Shown here: positions 19,501-23,459 of the stretch, one piece after another
How positions within the stretch are numbered: the first letter of the stretch is position 1
Layout: each line of letters starts with the position of its first letter
IMG/VR virus record: IMGVR_UViG_3300028393_000343
Coordinates: 1-23,459 of that record
DNA length: 23,459 nt
Direction: 5' to 3' (one strand)
Origin: a virus
Made by a program: the position numbers and the translations under genes
The notes under the pieces: model-generated
Databases searched by the model: none
Told to the model about the DNA's origin: nothing
What the model saw: the letters and a program-made list of their open reading frames with translations, nothing else

Positions 19501-19734
19501 AATGGTTTCTACTACGAAGCAAACAAAACAGCACAAGAACTTGGCTATAAAGTAAACCGTGAAGTTGGTTTGTCAGCACAAGAAGTCAAAAAAGTGTTAC
19601 CTGAAGTAATTGTAACAGCACCAATAGACGATAAATACTTGACTATTCAGTATGATAGAGTTGTTCCTTTATTAGTTGAGGCAATCAAAGAGTTGAAACA
19701 TGAAATAGATATGTTAAAAGGAAGTAAACAATGA
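16528..19734 (+). CDS. Trimeric-type tail fibre with C-terminal S74 intramolecular chaperone
   Basis: This 1068-residue protein is a long tail fibre. The N-terminus (1-90) begins with a LLSYANTFGDWVTTTNQVV attachment segment. Residues about 115-195 contain 12-residue beta-helical repeats (VxGNTxLxxxL), and 205-330 a 22-residue QANxxVNTAT array. About 440-600 is an alanine- and serine-rich helical shaft containing an exact 28-codon duplication. About 660-690 carries QDLRTTASPTFNS and a GGTG motif, and about 725-815 an adhesin-like NGIRQ...DYTEYSNGAF domain. The last 99 residues form a peptidase S74 chaperone: Ser970 and Lys975 (SDDKLK) match the spacing of the autocleavage dyad of endosialidase-type fibres, followed by GFYYEAN, GLSAQEV, LPEVI and a C-terminal helix. 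Cleavage before Ser970 after trimer folding is expected. AAAAAGG precedes the start by 5 bases. The stop overlaps the next gene (ATGA). Confidence 0.92.
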   Translation: MANTVTLLSYANTFGDWVTTTNQVVKENNDLAANNYIKPTGTLYLNDPTTGLSVLTGAIFQGTFQVAGTGSSAYVQNNLSVDRQVYFTNTTLGLTNSGQANINGLLIAQGPGLSLYVANNANIKGVLTVSNNVTITGNTNLQNTLYVTGNTTLSNTLSVVGNTALESALDVTGNTRLADKLYVSGSVTISNDLNVTSTGIVHILQANTAVNTATVSVVGRTITDTLVANTSSRTPIVYTENVKANNSVNTAVASIVGTTYTNRLQANATVNTATSSVSGTSYTNILQANSVVNTATSSVTGTNYANVTQANTAVNTATLSVVGTSYTNIIKANTAVDVSGNVYADVVSANSSISVPTLSVTTRLNGNLANMSANSMAIGTGGLSVAGNFIINGQTVYNVDTFTLSAGATVGINGYFQNYRGANTANAVIRWNEDSKYWDLNDVNNLNQATTYSKILTANLISDSVSSLSSSTLASSKAANTLNDSIVTANTNSKLYTDAQIAANAVSANSVITTANSNMKLYVNYVVTDNATSANAYTDAQIAANAVSANSVITTANSNMKLYVDANVSSLQTQISSNVTSLQSQITANVNTISSINSYQNTNITITGSYANSAYNRANAAANSFTGTTGTATPTNGNITFASNNGVIISGQGSTLYVNTSQDLRTTASPTFNSLTLTNPLATTQGGTGSATTSGAIQNLLGGLGSGSAGYAVLTNGAGSFYLGSSGGGGATTAVGTLINISSNTQTAPAAQTLFYSANVATNTPYTPGLNQLKVFINGIRQTLNDYTEYSNGAFRLTSGATAGDVVLSEVYGQYTYDNWANATVFTVNSNISSTANTVQLAIDGLTSKLTTYYANTSSSYSNPSWITSLDATKISSGTLPSARLSGSYTSISGVGTLTAGSIPTTLITGLATSATTDTTNASNITSGTLANTRFGTTSNVQFFSIGAGTAASASIGEIRATGKITAGYSDDKLKTKLGSIENALSKVMDLNGFYYEANKTAQELGYKVNREVGLSAQEVKKVLPEVIVTAPIDDKYLTIQYDRVVPLLVEAIKELKHEIDMLKGSKQ
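16900..17110 (+). repeat. 12-residue beta-helical repeats in the tail fibre
   Basis: The fibre residues here repeat with a 12-residue period, as VTGNTTLSNTLS, VVGNTALESALD, VTGNTRLADKLY and VSGSVTISNDLN. Alternating hydrophobic positions and the recurrent GN turn are typical of beta-helical fibre shafts. The boundaries are approximate. Confidence 0.7.
17140..17517 (+). repeat. Array of 22-residue (66-bp) repeats in the tail fibre
   Basis: Units begin at 17140, 17254, 17320, 17386 and 17452, each exactly 66 bp, with consensus (Q/K)ANxxVNTATxSVxGTxYTNxx. A shorter 16-residue diverged unit lies at 17206-17253, and a degenerate unit follows from 17518. The amino-acid pattern is well kept while codons differ between units, so the array looks old and maintained by selection on protein structure. 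Confidence 0.88.
18012..18095 (+). repeat. Exact 84-bp direct repeat, copy 1
   Basis: This segment is identical, base for base, to 18135-18218, 123 bp downstream. It encodes YTDAQIAANAVSANS and the following residues within the fibre shaft. Both the repeat and the offset (41 codons) keep the reading frame. Confidence 0.95.
18135..18218 (+). repeat. Exact 84-bp direct repeat, copy 2
   Basis: This is the second copy of the 84-bp segment at 18012-18095, with no mismatches. It is bounded by a mismatch on each side (t/c before, a/t after). Perfect identity suggests a recent in-frame duplication or ongoing gene conversion within the fibre gene. Confidence 0.95.
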
Positions 19735-20174
19735 CCACAAAAGTCACACCATCAGTATTGCAAAATACTGCGGTAAGCGCAGGATCATATGGTAATACCA
19801 CACAACATGTTGCAATAACCGTCGATGCTCAAGGACGATTAACCTCCGCAGCAAATGTAACACCAAGTATAGCAAATACACAAATTACTGGTGTGATGAC
19901 TGCATCACAATTAGCAAGCACTGCGGTTACTGCTGGTTCATATGGTAACTCTACAACATCTATAAGTTTAACAATTGATGCACAAGGTAGAATAACATCA
20001 GCAGCAAATGCAGCAATATCAGTTGCAGGTGGTGTCATATATGAAAATAATCAAACAATAACATCAAACTATACTATGACTAGCGGTAAATCAGGAATGT
20101 CCGTTGGACCAATCACACTAAATACTGGGGTAACAATAACATTACCTACTGGTTCTCGCTGGGTTATTTTATAA
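19731..20174 (+). CDS. Short tail fibre tip/adhesin-like protein with two DAQGR modules
   Basis: The 147 residues contain two copies of a tail-fibre module with consensus TAVxAGSYGNxT...DAQGRxTSAAN, at about residues 12-44 and 63-97. The C-terminus is a beta strand element (SVGPITLNTGVTITLPTGS then RWVIL) typical of phage fibre ends. The start lies inside the last codon of the fibre gene (ATGA), and its Shine-Dalgarno AAAGGA (19717-19722) is encoded by the final Lys-Gly codons of the S74 chaperone. The protein is paralogous over its first 44 residues to the product of 22376-22870. A role as an exchangeable fibre tip or receptor-contact protein is inferred from module type and location. Confidence 0.8.
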   Translation: MTTKVTPSVLQNTAVSAGSYGNTTQHVAITVDAQGRLTSAANVTPSIANTQITGVMTASQLASTAVTAGSYGNSTTSISLTIDAQGRITSAANAAISVAGGVIYENNQTITSNYTMTSGKSGMSVGPITLNTGVTITLPTGSRWVIL

Positions 20175-20185
20175 AAGGATAATTT

Positions 20186-20773
20186 ATGAGTAGTCTTATT
20201 TTAACTTCAGAAGCATTAGCAGGAAGTCCTTCAGTTGGACAAATAGAATATAACGGTCAGTTTTATGGAACTGACAGCAACTCTGCTAGAGCGCAGATGC
20301 AGAGAATTACTTTAAGAACTGTTCAAGCAACTACATCAGGAACAGGACCATTTACTTTTACTGGAATACCTGCTTGGGTTAAGAGAATTACTGTGCAGTT
20401 TAGCGGCGTTTCAGCAAGCGCAAGCAATCTAGGAGTTCAAATTGGATCAGGTTCGTACAGTACGTCTGGATATGTGGGCGGCGGTGTTATTCTTAACTCT
20501 AGTGGAAATACATTAGTGTCAACTGGAAATCAACTTGGTTTTTACGGAAGTGTTACTTTATCAACAGGTACAAACAGCGGGATTATTGTACTAACAAATA
20601 TAACTGGAAATACTTGGGTGGGAACAGTAAATGCAAGTAGATCAGATGGAGTATCATTAGTACATAACGCAACTATTACACTTGGTGGCGTTTTGGATAG
20701 ACTTCAAGTTACTACTTTTACTGGCACGGCGACTTTTTCTGCTGGGCAAATCAATATTTTATGTGAGGGTTAA
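20186..20773 (+). CDS. Putative tail fibre/adhesin beta protein
   Basis: This 195-residue protein begins with LTSEALAGSPSVGQIEYNGQFY. The segment resembles the short beta element found in many phage tail-fibre proteins (generic form: extra leucines, P-x-x-G-x-I-E-Y-D/N-G). From about residue 40 it is a serine-, threonine- and glycine-rich beta domain with a WVKRITVQFSGVS strand pair, ending in INILCEG. Its size and sequence fit a small jelly-roll-like adhesin domain, but I do not recognise the family exactly. AAAAGGA (20173-20179) gives a good ribosome site. Its base composition looks somewhat less AT-rich than the baseplate genes, consistent with exchange of host-range modules. Confidence 0.72.
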   Translation: MSSLILTSEALAGSPSVGQIEYNGQFYGTDSNSARAQMQRITLRTVQATTSGTGPFTFTGIPAWVKRITVQFSGVSASASNLGVQIGSGSYSTSGYVGGGVILNSSGNTLVSTGNQLGFYGSVTLSTGTNSGIIVLTNITGNTWVGTVNASRSDGVSLVHNATITLGGVLDRLQVTTFTGTATFSAGQINILCEG

Positions 20774-20775
20774 AC

Positions 20776-21192
20776 ATGGCAGGCACATTAGTAGTAGATA
20801 CAATACAAAGTGGTGCGAGTCTTACACCACCAACTATCACAGATAGTGCAGGAACACAAATTGGTACGTTGTGCAGAGCGTGGGTAAACTTTGGTTATGT
20901 ATCTTCCGCCATAACTGTTCGTGCCTCATTTAATGTGGCTAGTGTCACAAGAAGTGCGGTTGGCACTTATTTAATTACCTTTACTAATGCAATGCCAGAT
21001 GCAAACTATTCTGTTTGTTTTGGAAATGTAAGTTCTGGCGCAACTAACTTAACTATCACTACTGTTTTGCAAGGTGTATATACCACAGGTGCTACAGCCA
21101 AAACAGCGGCATCAGTAGGCATTTATACTGGATCATCAGCGGCGGCTTCTATTGTTGATGTAGCCGATGTTTCAGTCAATATTTTTCGATAA
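20776..21192 (+). CDS. Small tail protein of the CRAWVNF type
   Basis: The 138 residues start MAGTLVVDTIQSG and contain CRAWVNF (33-39), RASFNVASVTRS (49-60) and MPDANYSV (73-80). These motifs occur together in a widespread family of short phage tail proteins, usually annotated as tail fibre or hypothetical tail proteins and predicted to be beta-sandwich host-contact domains. The gene begins 2 bases after the upstream stop, with GAGGG at 20765-20769. It is full length for the family as I know it. The receptor-binding role is inferred. Confidence 0.8.
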   Translation: MAGTLVVDTIQSGASLTPPTITDSAGTQIGTLCRAWVNFGYVSSAITVRASFNVASVTRSAVGTYLITFTNAMPDANYSVCFGNVSSGATNLTITTVLQGVYTTGATAKTAASVGIYTGSSAAASIVDVADVSVNIFR

Positions 21193-21201
21193 GAGGACAA
21201 A

Positions 21202-21606
21202 ATGAAAGTAATTATTTTTACAAACGACAACGGTGGTGTATCTGTCTGTACTCCATCAGGTGAAGTAGATATTGCAACTGTTAAAGCAAAAGATACACCA
21301 GCAGGTTCTATTATCGTTGATGCATCGACTCTTCCAAACGCAGACAATGATTTCTTTGATGCATGGGAACTGAGTGGTGAAACAGTATCAGTCAACATCA
21401 ACAAAGCAAAAAATATCACAAAGAACAGACTTCGTGCTGAACGTGAACCATTATTGGCAGCACAAGATGTATTGTTTCAACGTGCATTGGAAACTAATTC
21501 AGATACAACTTCAATCGTTGCAGAGAAAAACAGATTACGTGATATCACAAAACTTGTTGATACATGTACTACAACAGAACAACTGAGAGGTCTAAAATGT
21601 CAATGA
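21202..21606 (+). CDS. Small phage tail accessory protein, possible fibre-assembly helper
   Basis: The 134 residues have a beta-rich N-terminal half (MKVIIFTNDNGGVSVCTP, then DFFDAWELSG near 50-59). The helical C-terminal half is charged, with RLRAEREPLLAAQDVLFQRA (76-95) and EKNRLRDIT (108-116). This pattern is shared by small proteins beside tail-fibre genes in many phages; the helical half recalls tail-fibre assembly chaperones, but the match is by general layout. AGAGGA (21192-21197) is a strong Shine-Dalgarno. The stop lies within the start region of the next adhesin, which argues for coupled synthesis of helper and client. The chaperone role is inferred. Confidence 0.75.
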   Translation: MKVIIFTNDNGGVSVCTPSGEVDIATVKAKDTPAGSIIVDASTLPNADNDFFDAWELSGETVSVNINKAKNITKNRLRAEREPLLAAQDVLFQRALETNSDTTSIVAEKNRLRDITKLVDTCTTTEQLRGLKCQ

Positions 21607-22085
21607 TTTTAGATGGTAGTGCAGGAGTTACATTTAACAATGCCACATCACAAAATAGTGGTGGTGTAGCACTGCAAGTTGTAACTAGTAATACTAAAAC
21701 TCAAATTTCAACAACCAGTGCTACTTATGTAAATACTCCATTATCACTTTCTATTACGCCATTATTTTCTACCAGCAAAATTTTAATAATGGTGAGTGGT
21801 CAAATGTTTGGGGGCGCGGACAATGCCACCATGGGTGCGTTGGGCATTACAAGAAATTCAACACTTATCTTTGATGACCAAAGAGCACTTATGGATAGTG
21901 TAAATGCTATTGTAGGTATTGGTTATAGAACTAATATTATTTATTTAGATTATCCTTCAACAACAAGCGCAACAACTTATACTGTACAACTAGCTAGATC
22001 AGCTACAGCAGGAACAAGTTATCCGATTTACTTTACTTATGGTGTCAATTCCATTTCAACAATTATTTTGATGGAGATTGCATGA
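21597..22085 (+). CDS. Putative short tail adhesin
   Basis: The chosen start at 21597 (MSMILDGSAGVTFNN) has GAGAGG 6 bases upstream, and the ILDGSAGVTF opening is frequent in phage tail proteins. An in-frame ATG at 21564 has no ribosome site and would add 11 unlikely residues. The 162-residue product has a short beta tail followed by a beta-sandwich-like region from about residue 25, with many S and T residues and hydrophobic alternation and a C-terminal TIILMEIA strand. Similar short phage proteins are host-contact tips. The gene overlaps its predecessor by 10 bases and its successor by ATGA. Confidence 0.75.
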   Translation: MSMILDGSAGVTFNNATSQNSGGVALQVVTSNTKTQISTTSATYVNTPLSLSITPLFSTSKILIMVSGQMFGGADNATMGALGITRNSTLIFDDQRALMDSVNAIVGIGYRTNIIYLDYPSTTSATTYTVQLARSATAGTSYPIYFTYGVNSISTIILMEIA

Positions 22086-22333
22086 TGATTACTTTACATG
22101 ACGCTATTTTTGCACTTAATTTACCTATTGTAACTATTCGTGGTGATGTTGCATATGACTCCAATGAACAAGAAGTAGTCTACGACATGGCACAAGCAAA
22201 AGTTAAACTTGCAGAAATGATTGCAGAAGAAACTGCTAAACAAGAAGCACAAGCAACAGTTAAAGAATCAGCAATAGCTAAACTGGCTAAACTTGGCTTA
22301 ACTGAAGATGAAATTAAGGCACTTATAGGTTAA
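22082..22333 (+). CDS. Small helical tail accessory protein
   Basis: The 83 residues open with ITLHDAIFALN and a short beta segment (VVYD). They continue as a charged helix (about 36-70) and end in KLAKLGLTEDEIKALIG. That last motif closes many small phage proteins lying next to tail-fibre genes. ATG codons at 22082 and 22085 are both possible; the first overlaps the previous stop (ATGA), and GGAG at 22073-22076 serves either. Together with the 134-residue protein upstream it could act as an assembly helper for the adhesins around it, which is inference. Confidence 0.75.
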   Translation: MMITLHDAIFALNLPIVTIRGDVAYDSNEQEVVYDMAQAKVKLAEMIAEETAKQEAQATVKESAIAKLAKLGLTEDEIKALIG

Positions 22334-22334
22334 T

Positions 22335-22379
22335 ATGACTATTAAAATAATAGATATGTTCAAAGAAAGTAGACAATGA
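22335..22379 (+). pseudogene. 14-codon remnant of an S74 chaperone C-terminus
   Basis: A tiny frame reads MTIKIIDMFKESRQ and stops at a TGA overlapping the next ATG. Its end is homologous to the end of the tail fibre (IDMLKGSKQ). Positions 22350-22379 match 19705-19734 at 27 of 30 bases, including the ATGA junction. I read it as a leftover of a duplicated fibre-end/adhesin-start segment rather than a functional peptide. It may still supply the leader for the next gene, although its AAAGAA is a poorer ribosome site than the AAAGGA of the parent. Confidence 0.6.
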
Positions 22380-22870
22380 CAACCAAAATCTCAGGATCAG
22401 TATTAGCAAATACTGCGGTTACAGCAGGAGTATATGGCAACACAGCCATAATTCCAAACATTACTGTTGATGCACAAGGAAGATTAACTGCGGCAGCCAA
22501 CGTCAATGTGTCATCTATGACAGTTGATGGCGTAAACTCAATTGGGTATTTAAACGCACCACTCAATAGTCAATCTGCTGCATATACGACTGTATTATCC
22601 GATTCGGGTAAAATTATCTATCATCCATTAGGAGATACACTAAGAACGTATACGATTGCCAACAATGCAACTGTAGCGTATGCTCTTGGTACAACATTGT
22701 CGTTTGTTAATATGGCAACTAGTGTGATAACTATTTCAATTGCAAATGATACGATGTATTTAGGAGGAACTGGTGCAACAGGCAATAGAACGCTGGCTCA
22801 ATATGGCATGGCAACTGCTGTTAAACTGACTTCTACAACGTGGTTAATTTCTGGAACAGGAATAACCTGA
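22376..22870 (+). CDS. Tail fibre tip/adhesin-like protein with one DAQGR module
   Basis: This 164-residue protein shares its first 44 residues (SVLANTAVTAGVYGN, then ITVDAQGRLTAAANV) with the protein at 19731-20174. It then switches to an unrelated beta-rich domain containing AYTTVLSDSGKIIYHP, a segment seen in small phage tail tips that carry glycine- and threonine-rich strands. The C-terminus reads WLISGTGIT. The homology to the earlier paralogue extends upstream across the start codon into the chaperone remnant. This is a mosaic: a conserved N-terminal attachment module joined to a variable tip. The stop overlaps the next start (TGATG). Confidence 0.78.
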   Translation: MTTKISGSVLANTAVTAGVYGNTAIIPNITVDAQGRLTAAANVNVSSMTVDGVNSIGYLNAPLNSQSAAYTTVLSDSGKIIYHPLGDTLRTYTIANNATVAYALGTTLSFVNMATSVITISIANDTMYLGGTGATGNRTLAQYGMATAVKLTSTTWLISGTGIT

Positions 22871-23459
22871 TGTCCGCAATTATTAATTTGTTGTTAGCCG
22901 GCGCCGCAAAAGTAAAAGACGCCTATTTTAATTTGGTTATGTTGTTGTTGAATGCATCAACAACTACCGGCGTAACAAACAATACATTTCAAGATTCTTC
23001 AAGTAATAATTACTTAGTTACTCGAAACGGTAGTGCAACGCAAGGAACATTTACACCGTTCAGTCCGACCGGGTGGAGTAATTACTTTGGTGGTAGTGGA
23101 AACTATGCTGTTAGTAGTGCTGCGGTTATTACTACCACGACTACAACGTTTACTATAGAGGGGTGGATACATCCAACTGTTGCTGCGATATCTTCAGGTA
23201 ATGTTCCTGCTATTATTGGAGATATGCAGCCTACAGGAGCAACAAATGCTTGGAGTTTTGGTACATTAGCTTCAGGTGCCGTTGCTTTTTATTGGTATGA
23301 TGGAGCAGCAAAAACAGCAATAACTAATGGAACAGTATCACTAAATCAATGGTCACATATTGCTATTTCAGTTAATGCAAATGCAATTTCTATTTTTATA
23401 AATGGTACTTTGCAAACATTAACAGGAACAACAACATTAACAAATAGAAATCAAACCAC
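22870..23459 (+). CDS. LamG/concanavalin-like lectin tail protein (3'-truncated by window)
   Basis: The open frame starts at the ATG overlapping the preceding stop (TGATG) and runs to the window edge without a stop, giving at least 196 residues. Residues 1-28 are hydrophobic and helix-like (INLLLAGAAKVKDAYFNLVM), followed by LLLN and TFQDSSSNN with GTFTPFSPTG. This is the usual entry to phage LamG-type domains, continuing with YFGGSGNYA, FTIEGWIHP near residue 96, and WSHIAISVNANAISIFINGT near 160-180. These are the beta-sandwich landmarks of laminin-G/concanavalin-like domains that bind glycans. It likely recognises host surface polysaccharide. The C-terminal part lies outside the window. 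Confidence 0.82.
   Translation, partial: MSAIINLLLAGAAKVKDAYFNLVMLLLNASTTTGVTNNTFQDSSSNNYLVTRNGSATQGTFTPFSPTGWSNYFGGSGNYAVSSAAVITTTTTTFTIEGWIHPTVAAISSGNVPAIIGDMQPTGATNAWSFGTLASGAVAFYWYDGAAKTAITNGTVSLNQWSHIAISVNANAISIFINGTLQTLTGTTTLTNRNQT

Noticed and set aside
20175-20185. Possible transcription terminator between adhesin genes
   Set aside because: The short gap holds only a ribosome site. No GC-rich hairpin followed by a T-run is visible here or in any other gap.
21374-21586. Alternative + strand frame of 70 codons inside the 134-residue accessory gene
   Set aside because: It lies wholly inside a gene with a strong ribosome site and family-like sequence, and the alternative product is low-complexity Q, L and H-rich sequence.
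21564-21596. Upstream in-frame ATG for the adhesin at 21597
   Set aside because: It has no Shine-Dalgarno and would add 11 residues that merely overlap the upstream gene; the 21597 ATG has GAGAGG at good spacing and a family-like N-terminus.

Overview
This window is a dense, single-direction stretch of the virion-structure region of a T4-like contractile-tailed phage (myovirus). It is clearly AT-rich. All 19 genes read on the + strand with almost no intergenic space, and stops and starts often overlap (ATGA, TAATG, TGATG). No tRNA, rRNA, CRISPR array, integrase or insertion sequence was seen, and no gap exceeds 300 bases. Protein signatures (gp25, gp6, gp8, a DUF4815-type structural protein, a DPxAQTF-type structural protein, a 73-residue RDxxSxALxNTD protein, an S74-chaperone tail fibre) match the gene order of marine or freshwater T4-like phages such as cyanophages and pelagiphages rather than coliphage T4. 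The host cannot be read from this window.

Layout. Positions 1-2300 hold an unrecognised helical protein, a spike-like protein with gp5/VgrG-type beta-helix repeats but no lysozyme domain, and an unrecognised 280-residue protein. Positions 2308-8966 hold the baseplate wedge genes 25, 6, 7-like and 8. Positions 8976-16526 hold two large structural proteins (1711 and 720 residues) and a small coiled-coil protein. A candidate late promoter (AATAAATA) lies between the two large genes. Position 16528 starts a 1068-residue trimeric-type tail fibre that ends in a self-cleaving S74 chaperone.

From 19731 to the window end lies a chain of short adhesin-like genes. These are two paralogous DAQGR-module proteins, a 195-residue beta protein, a CRAWVNF-type tail protein, a 163-residue beta protein and a LamG-like lectin that runs off the window. 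Two small helical accessory proteins, perhaps assembly helpers, are interspersed. The likely logic is that the first half builds the spike and wedges, the middle builds the wedge periphery and fibre attachment, and the last third supplies host-recognition parts.

The most notable signals are: (1) a 14-codon remnant of the S74 chaperone C-terminus directly before the second DAQGR adhesin gene, a footprint of module duplication; (2) a GxGY beta module shared by four different baseplate-region proteins; (3) an exact 84-bp repeat and a separate diverged 22-residue repeat array in the fibre gene; (4) a CxxATA-type C-terminal domain on the 1711-residue protein; (5) the dense cassette array of adhesins.
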